NCBI RefSeq assembly: GCF_002564465.1
Contig: NZ_NUUX01000021.1
Span: 124,001 to 188,000 of the forward strand
Length of the DNA: 64,000 nt
Source of the DNA: Bacillus sp. AFS088145
GTDB taxonomy: Bacteria > Bacillota > Bacilli > Bacillales > Bacillaceae_G
Reading direction: 5' to 3'
Positions 1 through 8,554 of this stretch are shown in pieces (position 1 is the first letter of the stretch; each line of letters begins with the position of its first letter). Below the pieces are notes generated by a model. The model did no database searches. It was not told the origin of the DNA and saw only the letters and a list, made by a program, of their open reading frames with translations. The translations under genes were made by a program, and so were the position numbers.

Positions 1-1553
1 TTCAAAACGGTGTTGCTAATCTAACGTTGGCTTTAACTGGTGCTACGTTAAATCATCATGAATTAGCGGAAAAGGCTAAACAATTTTCGGTTCATTCTTC
101 AATAGAATGGGCTCTACATCAAAAGAAACAGGACAAAAAATTTAGTCCACTTGCATTTTTTGAACAATGTGTAGTTGAAGGGCATCCTTTACACCCTGGT
201 GCAAAAACAAAGTTTGGCCTTAGTGTAGAAGAGGTAATTCAATACTCACCAGAATGGGGTGGCAAACCAGAAGTAGTCGTTATTGCAGTATCAAAAGACC
301 TTTGTCGAACGACATCTTTTGATCAAACTACTATTACAAATTGGCTATATAAAGAGTATGAAAGTTTACAGCCTGCTGTTGAAGCGGTTTTACATAATAA
401 AGGTTTACAGCTTAGTGATTTTGAATTGATACCAGTTCATCCATGGCAATTTGAAAATACACTGAATGTATTCTATGAAAAAGAGTTTAAGCAAGGAAAA
501 ATAATTCCAATCAGTGATTTTGTAATTCCAACTCAATCATTAGTGTCATTTCGTTCTTTAGCTCCGATTCAAAATTTAGGAGAGAAAAAACATCATATAA
601 AAACGGCAGTTAACGTGCAAACAACAAGTGCCATACGTACAGTATCACCTAATTCTGTCGTAAATGGTCCAATGCTTTCAAAAATATTTAAAGCAATTCA
701 AGAAAAAGAATATGGATTTGATGGGAGATTTATTGTGCTAGAAGAACGAGCGGGAACTCATTTTAAGCACGAAAGTTTAAATGTTTCTGAGGAAGAGCAA
801 TGGAAACTTCAAGCAAATTTAGCTTCTATTTTAAGAGAAAATCCCGAAAACTATGTCCTACTTGAGGATGAAATTCCAATGGCGGCAGCGTCATTAATTT
901 CAAAATCCCCAATAAGTAAAAAGCCAATTGTAATCGAGTTAATTGAAGAATTAGCTAGTGTAAATCGTTTAGATGATATGAACGATGCTGCTAAACTATT
1001 TATTCGTAAATATGCAAGAACGTCATTACCTGGCTTTTTAACAATGATGGTACGTTATGGAATTAGTCTGGAAGGTCATATGCAAAATAGTGTCACGGTC
1101 TTTAGAGAAGGTGAGCTAGTACGCATTTTAGTGAGAGATTTTGGTGGAATTCGAATACTTCCGTCAAGAATGTGGAAACAAGGTTTTGAAGCAGAATTTT
1201 ATCCTGGTTCATCTATTGTTACAGATGAGGAAAGCCAGTTACATAATATAATTTCGTATTCAGTTATGCAGAATCATTTTGCTGAGCTAATAACTTGTAT
1301 AGTACGTACATTAGAGTTCGATGAAGGAGAGCTATGGGAAGAAATTGTTAACATTAGTAGAGAGATATTCAAGGAATTAAAAAAGGATCCCTTGATTAAA
1401 GTACAAGCATCATTGGATGAAAAAGCATTTTTCCAACCAATGATTAACTTAAAAGCTTTAGCAACGATGCGATTACAAGGAGATAGTACTGCTTATTCAT
1501 TTATGAAAGTTCCAAATCCAATGAAGTACTGGAAAGGAGAAATCGGAGAATGA
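1..1553 (+). CDS. IucA/IucC-family (NIS) siderophore synthetase, 5' end outside window
   Basis: NRPS-independent siderophore synthetases condense a carboxylate such as citrate with an amine or alcohol through an acyl-adenylate in the cytoplasm. The reading frame is open to the left edge (frame of position 3), and the residues before the first in-window start codon (TTG at 27) align with an internal stretch near residue 195 of the next protein. About 190 N-terminal residues therefore lie outside the window and no start is visible. Family motifs are present: HPWQ, a TSAIRTVS-like nucleotide-binding stretch, EGHMQNS and RDFGGIR. The stop overlaps the start of the second synthetase (ATGA), so the two are translationally coupled. 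The substrate cannot be told from sequence alone. Confidence 0.9.
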   Translation, partial: QNGVANLTLALTGATLNHHELAEKAKQFSVHSSIEWALHQKKQDKKFSPLAFFEQCVVEGHPLHPGAKTKFGLSVEEVIQYSPEWGGKPEVVVIAVSKDLCRTTSFDQTTITNWLYKEYESLQPAVEAVLHNKGLQLSDFELIPVHPWQFENTLNVFYEKEFKQGKIIPISDFVIPTQSLVSFRSLAPIQNLGEKKHHIKTAVNVQTTSAIRTVSPNSVVNGPMLSKIFKAIQEKEYGFDGRFIVLEERAGTHFKHESLNVSEEEQWKLQANLASILRENPENYVLLEDEIPMAAASLISKSPISKKPIVIELIEELASVNRLDDMNDAAKLFIRKYARTSLPGFLTMMVRYGISLEGHMQNSVTVFREGELVRILVRDFGGIRILPSRMWKQGFEAEFYPGSSIVTDEESQLHNIISYSVMQNHFAELITCIVRTLEFDEGELWEEIVNISREIFKELKKDPLIKVQASLDEKAFFQPMINLKALATMRLQGDSTAYSFMKVPNPMKYWKGEIGE

Positions 1554-3640
1554 GCGCAAGTTTAAGCCAAGTATTATTAGAAAAAGATTTTTTATATGAA
1601 TCATTTGAAAAACTACGTAACGGAGAACTATTGGGAGATGAAGCTGCGAATCTTACTTTTTTAGTAGGCAATATGCCAAATCTAATTCCAAATTATATGG
1701 TAAACCTGGAAAAAGGAAGACGTGGTATTTTAAACCGTCTCGTAGGTTCAATGTTAAGAGAAAACATACTTAATTTTTCTACAAACTCACATGATTTATA
1801 CGTTATTGACTCGATCTATGCACTAAATGTACCAGCTATTACAAGTTTTTGGAGAATGGTTATTCAACAGATTCAATCTTATAACCTACAATCAGGCAAA
1901 ACTTATAAACTATATTCTCTAAATGAGGATGAATGTTTGGTTATTCCGGTAAGTCGTACTTATGCGTTTAATCGAATTGAGGTCGACGGTGAAATATTAT
2001 TTGTTACTGAGAAAGAAGTAACACCAATAAATCACTCGGTTGAACTGTTGGAAATTGTTCGTCACAAAAAAGAGTTCCAATACGAAAGTGAAAAATTTGC
2101 TTGGGAGCAGCTTGCAAAGGAACTAATTAATGGAAGTGCGAATCTTGCATTATCCTACGCGTATTGGGATCAAAAGAAAAAAGAGCTTCAAAAGAGAGCT
2201 TCAGAATTTAAGATTACGAATGTTTTAGACTGGGTTCTGTTTGAGAAAAAATTAAATTCAGCATTCGACAGTAGCTTATTTTTTGAACAACTTTCGGTTG
2301 AAGGGCATAATCTTCATCCAGGTACAAAGACGAAAATCGATATGAAAGCTGAGGATGTTTTTCAATATGCACCTGAGTTTGATGGAGTAGCTGCAATTCA
2401 ATTTGTCGGCATTTTAAAAGAACGTGTTGAATGGTGTGTGAAAGATGAATTAGAAGAAGATGCAAATAAATTACTATTTAAGGTTTACCCTGAATTAAGA
2501 AATGTAGTTGAGCAACAATTTCAGCTACAAGGCCATCGTTTAGAAGAATATGTAATCGTTCCAGTGCATCCATGGCAACTAGAAAACGCTATTTCTGTAG
2601 TTTATAAGCAAGAATTGAATGATCAGACTATTGTTCCAATCCAATCATTTCACGTTCCTTGTGGATCAACATCTTCTTTCCGAACTGTTGTACCACTCGG
2701 GAACCAAGGGAGCATGAACTATGCAATTAAAGTTGCAGTTAACAGTCAAATGACCTCAACTGTTCGTACAATTTCTGCAAATACAACGAATAATTCTACG
2801 ATTGTTACTAGATTAATAAAGTCCATTATGGAAATTGAGCAAGTATTAAGTAAACAGTTTGTACCAGTTTATGAGATTGCTGGTTACAATTTCAAAAAAA
2901 AAAATGACAAGCAAAAAAATAGGAATTTATCTGCAGTATTACGCGAAAATATTGAGTCATTTACTTTCAATGATGAAGTTGCAATTGTCGGAAGTTCTCT
3001 ATTTTCAGAATCACCAATTTCAGAAAAGATCATCGTCTCGGAATTAATTGAACAGTATGCTAAAACGACAAATGAATCAATTACACAGGCTGCTTATCAA
3101 TTTGTTTCAGAATATGTAAATATTGCGTTACCTGGATTTTTAACACTATTAGTTAAATATGGCATCGGTTTAGAGGGACATTTGCAAAATAGTGTGATGG
3201 TATTTAAGAACGGTCAACCTGTCCGGATGCTTTTCCGTGATTGGGGTGGTCTACGAATTTATAAAGAAAGGCTTAAGAAAAACAATTTACATGTAGAGCT
3301 TTACGCCGGTTCGATAACGGCGACAGATGACTTGAAAGAAGTGCACAATAAATTATTTTATACGGTATTTCAAAACCATTTAGGAGAGTTAATTTTACAA
3401 GTTTGTAATGAGTTCGGTATTAATGAAAGAGAACTATGGCAAGAAATCCATCGAATCTGTAATAAAGTTTTTGACAAATTAAAGGCAGACCCGACGTTAA
3501 CAGAAAATGTGGCATGTGACCGTGAAGCTCTTTATCAAATGAAAGTTGAGCATAAGGCACTTACAAAAATGCGACTAGATCCTGCGAAGAAAGGATATTC
3601 TTACGCAATTGTTCCAAATCCTCTTCATGAATTTAAGTAA
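1550..3640 (+). CDS. IucA/IucC-family (NIS) siderophore synthetase
   Basis: Second synthetase of the operon, 696 residues, longer than the roughly 600 usual for the family. It is a paralogue of the upstream partial protein along its length. Visible motifs are VPVHPWQ near residue 340, TSTVRTIS, EGHLQNS and RDWGGLR, the ATP- and carboxylate-binding signatures of the family. The start ATG overlaps the previous stop by 4 bases and has a GGAGAA ribosome site. Two synthetases of this kind normally act in sequence on the two ends of a central dicarboxylate. The MFS exporter and the PLP decarboxylase immediately downstream resemble the composition of staphyloferrin-type loci, but the product is inferred, not shown. 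Confidence 0.92.
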   Translation: MSASLSQVLLEKDFLYESFEKLRNGELLGDEAANLTFLVGNMPNLIPNYMVNLEKGRRGILNRLVGSMLRENILNFSTNSHDLYVIDSIYALNVPAITSFWRMVIQQIQSYNLQSGKTYKLYSLNEDECLVIPVSRTYAFNRIEVDGEILFVTEKEVTPINHSVELLEIVRHKKEFQYESEKFAWEQLAKELINGSANLALSYAYWDQKKKELQKRASEFKITNVLDWVLFEKKLNSAFDSSLFFEQLSVEGHNLHPGTKTKIDMKAEDVFQYAPEFDGVAAIQFVGILKERVEWCVKDELEEDANKLLFKVYPELRNVVEQQFQLQGHRLEEYVIVPVHPWQLENAISVVYKQELNDQTIVPIQSFHVPCGSTSSFRTVVPLGNQGSMNYAIKVAVNSQMTSTVRTISANTTNNSTIVTRLIKSIMEIEQVLSKQFVPVYEIAGYNFKKKNDKQKNRNLSAVLRENIESFTFNDEVAIVGSSLFSESPISEKIIVSELIEQYAKTTNESITQAAYQFVSEYVNIALPGFLTLLVKYGIGLEGHLQNSVMVFKNGQPVRMLFRDWGGLRIYKERLKKNNLHVELYAGSITATDDLKEVHNKLFYTVFQNHLGELILQVCNEFGINERELWQEIHRICNKVFDKLKADPTLTENVACDREALYQMKVEHKALTKMRLDPAKKGYSYAIVPNPLHEFK

Positions 3641-3651
3641 AAAGGAACGAA

Positions 3652-4881
3652 ATGACAATGGCACAAATTGAAGTACAGAATAAAAAAAATTCACGTTTTG
3701 CTTTTCAATCAAAATCCTTCAATATTTTTATGACAGGAAGCTTAATTTCAAGAGTTGGAGATTGGATGGATTTAGTTGCATTAAATTGGGCTGTCTTGCA
3801 ATTTACAAATTCTCCAATTCATTTAGGCATTATGAACGCTTGTAGATTAGTTCCAACATTTTTATTGAGTGTTCCAGCGGGAATAATGGCTGACAGGTTT
3901 GATCGTCGAAAATTGTTAATATGGCTTCAAGTTGGAATGATGCTGTTAACATTTGTGATCGGATTTCTTGTCGCAAAAGGTCCGTCATTTTGGCTGTTTG
4001 CACTAATTGTGGCGATACGCTCGATGCTTGCAGCTATGGATCCACCAATTCGAAATGCGCTTATACCAAACCTTGTACCGGAAAGTTCAATGGCGAGCGC
4101 ACTTGCAGTTAATACAATGATTATTAATCTATCGCGAATTATTGGACCTGCAATTGCTGGTATCTTGTTAGGTATTATAAATATAGCAAATTTATTTTAT
4201 ATCAATGCTTGGGGTACATTTGCTGTCTTAATCTCTTTAGCAATTATTCGGGCAGACTACCAATTGATTAAATATAAAGATAAAGATGAAAAAATAACAA
4301 TAAAAGAAGCTGTCGATTTTGTAAGGAAGAAGCCATCAGTCCAATCATTGCTTATATTAGCAATTGTTCCAATGGTATTTGGTTTTCCATATACGACAAT
4401 GATGCCACTGTTTGCTAAAGAGTTATTGCATCTCGGTCCTGAAGGATTTGGTGTTTTATTATCGATTTCTTCCATTGGTGCAATAATTGGGACAAGCTGG
4501 TTATCTATTGGGAAAGAGATTATCGAAACGGGTAAATGGCTAATTTATTCAAATATTGGATTTGGTCTATCATTGCTATTATTTATTGGAACAAATAATT
4601 ATCTAGTTGCAGGTTTGGCAATGTTCCTTGTTGGTTTAACGAGTCAAACATACAGAACGTTGAGTCGAATTACACTGCAAAAGCAGGTTCCAGATCATCT
4701 CAGGGGAAGAATTATGAGTATTGCTTTAATGGATCGTGGATTTATTCCATTAGGTGCATTATTAATTGGAGCAATAGCATCAAGTTTGGGAATTCTCTGG
4801 GCGGGAAGTGTAATGGGGCTTGGTTGCATCTTAACTACTTTAATGATTGTGTTGAAAAGAAGAGAAATCTTAAAAGTATAA
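3652..4881 (+). CDS. MFS transporter, probable siderophore exporter
   Basis: Major facilitator superfamily protein of 409 residues with about 12 hydrophobic segments and the cytoplasmic loop-2 signature ADRFDRRK near residue 80. It lies 11 bases after the second siderophore synthetase with ribosome site AAGGAA, so it is in the same operon. Its position between NIS synthetases and a decarboxylase suggests efflux of the finished siderophore, as for SfaA, SbnD or EntS-type exporters. The cargo is inferred from context. A second in-frame ATG six bases downstream is an alternative start. Confidence 0.85.
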   Translation: MTMAQIEVQNKKNSRFAFQSKSFNIFMTGSLISRVGDWMDLVALNWAVLQFTNSPIHLGIMNACRLVPTFLLSVPAGIMADRFDRRKLLIWLQVGMMLLTFVIGFLVAKGPSFWLFALIVAIRSMLAAMDPPIRNALIPNLVPESSMASALAVNTMIINLSRIIGPAIAGILLGIINIANLFYINAWGTFAVLISLAIIRADYQLIKYKDKDEKITIKEAVDFVRKKPSVQSLLILAIVPMVFGFPYTTMMPLFAKELLHLGPEGFGVLLSISSIGAIIGTSWLSIGKEIIETGKWLIYSNIGFGLSLLLFIGTNNYLVAGLAMFLVGLTSQTYRTLSRITLQKQVPDHLRGRIMSIALMDRGFIPLGALLIGAIASSLGILWAGSVMGLGCILTTLMIVLKRREILKV

Positions 4882-4908
4882 CTTTATTATTCATAGGAGT
4901 GTAAGAAA

Positions 4909-6141
4909 ATGATTGCAAATATTGTGCAAACACAAAGTCGAGAGCAAGATCGTCCATTTTGTGCATATCTTTATGACCTAACAAAATTACGAAATCATGT
5001 AAATTCATTAATGACAACTCTTCCTTCAAGCTGTCGATTATTTTATGCAATAAAAGCAAATTCAGATGAAATGATTCTTAAAGCATTGGCACCTATTGTG
5101 AATGGTTTTGAAGTAGCCTCGTTAGGAGAAATTGAAAAGGTAAGGAATATTGATTGTAATATACCAATTCTATTCGGTGGCCCTGGAAAAACACGTCATG
5201 AAATCGAAATGGCAATAGAGTATGGAGTAACCTTACTTCATGTTGAAAGCTTACATGAAATAAAACTTGTTAATTATATAGCAATGCAAAAACATGTCTC
5301 TGTTTCAATATTATTACGAGTTAATTTACGTCATTCTGTACCGTCAGCTAAACTAAAAATGGCTGGAGTGCCAACACAATTTGGTATTGATGAGACAGAA
5401 ATAGATAAGGCGATTTCCTTGATAGAGGGATTACCAAACTTGAAATTAGAAGGTTTTCATTACCATGCTATGTCGAATAATACGGATTCAAAATCACATG
5501 CATCTTTTGTAGATCATTGCTATGGATTAACAAAAGAGTGGAGTAATAAGTGGAACTTAGACATCACATACGTAAATGTCGGTGGGGGAATTGGAATAAA
5601 TTACTTACAGGTAGATAAGCAATTTGATTGGGAAGATTTTACGGAACAATTGGAAAAAGTACTCGAAAAACATAATGATAAAAGTTGGAATACTTTATTT
5701 GAGTGCGGTCGATATCTTACTTCTTCGTGTGGCTATTATGCAGCGGAAGTCCTAGATATTAAACAAAATCATGGTGAGTATTTTTGTATTCTACGAGGTG
5801 GAAGTCATCATTTAAGACTTCCTGCAGCTTGGAAGCAAAGCCATCCATTTACCGTCATCCCAGTAGGAAAGTGGCCATATTCTTTTGAAAGACCTGAAGT
5901 AATCGATGAAAAGATTACAGTAGCCGGAGAACTTTGTACACCAAATGATGTATTAGCTAGAGAAGTCATCATTTCTAAATTACGGGTAGGCGACATTTTG
6001 CTGTTTAGCTATGCGGGAGCGTATGGCTGGGCAATCTCACATCATAATTTTCTAAGTCATCCACATCCTGAACGAATTTATGTAGACCGTGATTCTTTAA
6101 TTAGACAGTATGATTTTGTAAATGAAGGAATGTCATATTAA
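4909..6141 (+). CDS. PLP-dependent decarboxylase (Orn/DAP/Arg decarboxylase 2 family, SbnH-like)
   Basis: Fold-type III (alanine racemase-like) decarboxylase, 410 residues. The PLP lysine is in FYAIKANSD (Lys49), a glycine-rich phosphate-binding stretch VGGGIGIN lies near residue 223, and the active-site cysteine motif GELCTPND is near residue 345. In siderophore loci such enzymes decarboxylate an amino-acid-citrate intermediate (SbnH) or make the diamine building block. The gene has ribosome site AGGAGTG and closes the visible siderophore operon. Whether it acts on a free diamino acid or on a condensed intermediate cannot be decided here. Confidence 0.85.
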   Translation: MIANIVQTQSREQDRPFCAYLYDLTKLRNHVNSLMTTLPSSCRLFYAIKANSDEMILKALAPIVNGFEVASLGEIEKVRNIDCNIPILFGGPGKTRHEIEMAIEYGVTLLHVESLHEIKLVNYIAMQKHVSVSILLRVNLRHSVPSAKLKMAGVPTQFGIDETEIDKAISLIEGLPNLKLEGFHYHAMSNNTDSKSHASFVDHCYGLTKEWSNKWNLDITYVNVGGGIGINYLQVDKQFDWEDFTEQLEKVLEKHNDKSWNTLFECGRYLTSSCGYYAAEVLDIKQNHGEYFCILRGGSHHLRLPAAWKQSHPFTVIPVGKWPYSFERPEVIDEKITVAGELCTPNDVLAREVIISKLRVGDILLFSYAGAYGWAISHHNFLSHPHPERIYVDRDSLIRQYDFVNEGMSY

Positions 6142-6162
6142 AAATAGTTAATAAAAATATAA

Positions 6163-6191
6163 TTGACTAAAATCTGAAATAGCTTTATTAT
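6163..6191 (+). promoter_or_regulatory. SigA-type promoter of the FTR1 operon
   Basis: TTGACT (6163-6168) and TATTAT (6186-6191) are separated by 17 bases, directly upstream of a Fur box. A separate promoter here means the FTR1 genes can be transcribed independently of the siderophore operon. Confidence 0.65.
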
Positions 6192-6198
6192 CAAGAGG

Positions 6199-6213
6199 TG
6201 ATAATGATTATCA
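6199..6213 (+). promoter_or_regulatory. Fur box (perfect 7-1-7)
   Basis: TGATAATGATTATCA matches the Bacillus Fur consensus TGATAATNATTATCA at all fixed positions. It sits just after the -10 box, around the expected transcription start, so Fe-Fur would block the FTR1 promoter in iron-replete cells. Confidence 0.9.
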
Positions 6214-6237
6214 TTATATTTAAGGGGAAAATCAACG

Positions 6238-7734
6238 ATGAAGCAGGCTCTTATTAATGTAACTTTAACAGCTTTACTATTATTAGTTTTACCGTTCAAA
6301 ACCTTTGCTGCAAGCCCTGAAGAGGATTTAACACATGCAAATTCTTTTGTAGAAAGTGCAATCCAATCTGCTCAAAAAGGAGATTTTAAATCTGCTGAGC
6401 AGGAATATAAAAAATTCAACGACGAGTGGCTTGATAAAGAGGATGGAATAAAAAATAGATCGATTGATGCGTATGGCAAAATCGAGGAAGCTATGGGAAT
6501 GGTTCAGTATAACCTAGCTCAAAAGACAGTGAATCAAAGTGCACTTGTTACTGCACTTAAAGAATTAGAAGATGTAAATGAAAAGTTTATTTCTCATCAG
6601 TTCGCTAGTTCAAAATTAGATTCAAAAAGTACTGGTAGTGTTGAAGATTTAATCGAAATATTAAACAAAGCGTTATCAGATTTAAAAGATAATAATGTAT
6701 CAGGAGCAACTTCGGAGATTGATCAGTTTAGAAAATCTTGGATCAATATTGAAGGTGTTGTATTAACACAATCTCAAACAGTTTACACTGACGCTGAAAG
6801 AGATATGGTTACTTCATATGCAATGCTAACTGCTAAAACGCCTGATGTAAAAGCGGCTACAAAAACAATTACAGATATGCGTGATTATCTATTACCATTA
6901 GCGTCTAAAACTAGTTATACAATGTTAGATGCTATAACAATTTTACTTAGAGAAGGCTTAGAAGCATTACTAGTAGTTGTAGCATTATTAGGTTTTATTA
7001 AAAAGTCTGGACAAGAAAAGAAAAGTAAGTGGATCTGGTTTGGTGTTGGAGCCGGATTAGGTGTCAGTATCATACTAGGTGTTATCGTAAACATTTTATT
7101 CTCAGCAGGTGCTTTTGGAAGTAATAACTTCTTAATCGCAGGCTGGACTGGAGTATTTGCTGCTGTCATGCTCTTATATATGAGTTACTGGTTACATAGC
7201 AAATCTAATACGAAGCAATGGCAACAATATATTAAAACTAAGAGTGATAAAGCATTAAATACGGGTAGTTTATTATCTTTATCAATTCTTGCGTTTTTAG
7301 CAGTTTTCCGTGAGGGAACTGAAACTGTACTATTCTTTATTGGAATGGCATCTTCAATTAAGCTATCAACTTTATTAATAGGAATTGGGTTAGGATTCGC
7401 AATTTTAGCAATACTAAGCTATTTAATCTTAAAGGTTGGCCTGAAAATTCCAATGAGACCGTTTTTCCTTGTCTCAAGTATTTTAATGTTCTATTTATGC
7501 TTTAAATTTGCGGGTATGGGAATTCATGGTTTACAGCTATCTGGATTACTTCCGGCGACGCAGGCTCCTATTCCAACAATTGATTTCTTTGCGATTTATT
7601 CAACTTGGGAGAGCTTTATACCCCAAATGATCTTGTTATTAATAGCTTGTATTGCAGTGATTTATAATAGATTCTCAAATAAAAACAATAAAAAAAGTAG
7701 TGAAAATTCGGGGGGAACGAAAAATGTTATCTAA
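6238..7734 (+). CDS. FTR1-family high-affinity iron permease with N-terminal exported domain
   Basis: Iron permease of the FTR1/EfeU family. A signal peptide (about residues 1-24, ending TFAAS) is followed by an extracytoplasmic helical domain to about residue 225 and then a seven-helix-like permease. The two iron-coordinating motifs are REGLE (238-242) and REGTE (358-362). The exported part contains two copies of a helical module (about 30-115 and 135-220) that resembles the lipoprotein encoded next. No EfeB peroxidase lies nearby, so this is not a classical EfeUOB system. The stop lies inside the start of the lipoprotein gene, showing coupling. Fur regulation is indicated by the upstream box. 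Confidence 0.88.
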   Translation: MKQALINVTLTALLLLVLPFKTFAASPEEDLTHANSFVESAIQSAQKGDFKSAEQEYKKFNDEWLDKEDGIKNRSIDAYGKIEEAMGMVQYNLAQKTVNQSALVTALKELEDVNEKFISHQFASSKLDSKSTGSVEDLIEILNKALSDLKDNNVSGATSEIDQFRKSWINIEGVVLTQSQTVYTDAERDMVTSYAMLTAKTPDVKAATKTITDMRDYLLPLASKTSYTMLDAITILLREGLEALLVVVALLGFIKKSGQEKKSKWIWFGVGAGLGVSIILGVIVNILFSAGAFGSNNFLIAGWTGVFAAVMLLYMSYWLHSKSNTKQWQQYIKTKSDKALNTGSLLSLSILAFLAVFREGTETVLFFIGMASSIKLSTLLIGIGLGFAILAILSYLILKVGLKIPMRPFFLVSSILMFYLCFKFAGMGIHGLQLSGLLPATQAPIPTIDFFAIYSTWESFIPQMILLLIACIAVIYNRFSNKNNKKSSENSGGTKNVI

Positions 7735-8098
7735 CAAAAAACTAGTCGCAGCAATGGCTTTAGGACTATCTTTAACTTTATCTGCATGTGGAACGAAAAC
7801 AGACGATGCAATTAAAACTGGTTCTGATGATATGATCAAAACGATTTCAGAATTAAAAACACAAATTTCGAATAATGATGAAGCAAAAGCGAAAGATAGC
7901 GGAGAAGCACTTGAAAAATCATGGGAAAAATTCGAAGACTCGGTAAAAGATAAAGACAAATCACTTTATGAAAAAGTTGAAACGCCACTTCATATTATTG
8001 AAGCAGGAGTAAAAGTAACCCCATTGAATGCAGATACACTTAACCAAGCTGGTGACGAATTAGAAAGTGTATTAAAAGAAGTTAAAGATCTAAAATAA
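7724..8098 (+). CDS. Lipoprotein partner of the FTR1 permease
   Basis: Small lipoprotein of 124 residues with a type II signal ending LSAC (Cys22). The start is ATG at 7724 with ribosome site GGGGGAA; a frame extension further upstream lacks one. The mature part is charged and helical and resembles the exported modules of the FTR1 protein (a Trp followed by acidic/Lys-rich residues, then a Tyr-x-Lys-containing helix). It overlaps the FTR1 stop by 11 bases. The likely role is ferric or ferrous iron delivery to the permease on the outer face of the membrane; this is inference from coupling and similarity. Confidence 0.75.
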   Translation: MLSNKKLVAAMALGLSLTLSACGTKTDDAIKTGSDDMIKTISELKTQISNNDEAKAKDSGEALEKSWEKFEDSVKDKDKSLYEKVETPLHIIEAGVKVTPLNADTLNQAGDELESVLKEVKDLK

Positions 8099-8126
8099 TA
8101 AACAATTAATTAATCATTGTTTTCCA

Positions 8127-8162
8127 AAAAAACCTACATTGAATGATCTTTGTAGGTTTTTT
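8127..8162 (+). terminator. Rho-independent terminator of FTR1 operon
   Basis: Inverted repeat AAAACCTACA / TGTAGGTTTT with a 12-base loop followed by T residues, 30 bases after the lipoprotein stop. Confidence 0.85.
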
Positions 8163-8261
8163 CTTGGTTTTATTCACTCAATTTTTGGGGTTTTTTCTAA
8201 AGGTAACCTTTTCATAAAAGCAGGTAGACAATTAACTTGACTTAACTTAAGATAAAGATAT

Positions 8262-8276
8262 TGATAAGGATTATCA
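8262..8276 (+). promoter_or_regulatory. Fur box upstream of feoAB
   Basis: TGATAAGGATTATCA matches the 7-1-7 Fur consensus with one mismatch. It lies 48 bases before the feoA start, giving ferrous iron uptake its own Fur control. Confidence 0.85.
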
Positions 8277-8323
8277 TTATTGATTGTTTATATATAATAA
8301 GTTTTGATCCGGAGGAATCACTT

Positions 8324-8554
8324 ATGTTACTTTCAGAATTAAAAAAAGGCGAAAAAGCTAAAATAACAGATTTGTCATCACTAGGTGAGGCAGTGAAGAG
8401 ACGTCTTTTAGATCTAGGGATAAGTGAAGGGTCTATGGTCTGCTTACAATGTACAATGCCGTTCAAGGGACCTTGTATGATTGAAAATTGCGGACAATCA
8501 CTTGGCATTCGATTTCTAGATGCATCAGGGATAAAGGTAGAAAAAATATGTTAA
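8324..8554 (+). CDS. feoA: Ferrous iron transport protein A
   Basis: SH3-like FeoA of 76 residues, a cytoplasmic accessory of FeoB. The start is the ATG at 8324 with ribosome site GGAGG at 8311 (8-base spacing); the longer frame that begins with TTG at 8261 would run through the Fur box and is rejected. FeoA features include LSELKKGEKAKI and RLLDLGISEGSMV. The last codons overlap feoB (ATGTTAA), a tightly coupled arrangement. Confidence 0.92.
   Translation: MLLSELKKGEKAKITDLSSLGEAVKRRLLDLGISEGSMVCLQCTMPFKGPCMIENCGQSLGIRFLDASGIKVEKIC

Noticed and set aside
8200-8215. AAAGGTAACCTTT dyad before feoA as a second regulator site
   Set aside because: Short AT-flanked dyad without a known matching consensus and 45 bases upstream of a well-supported Fur box.
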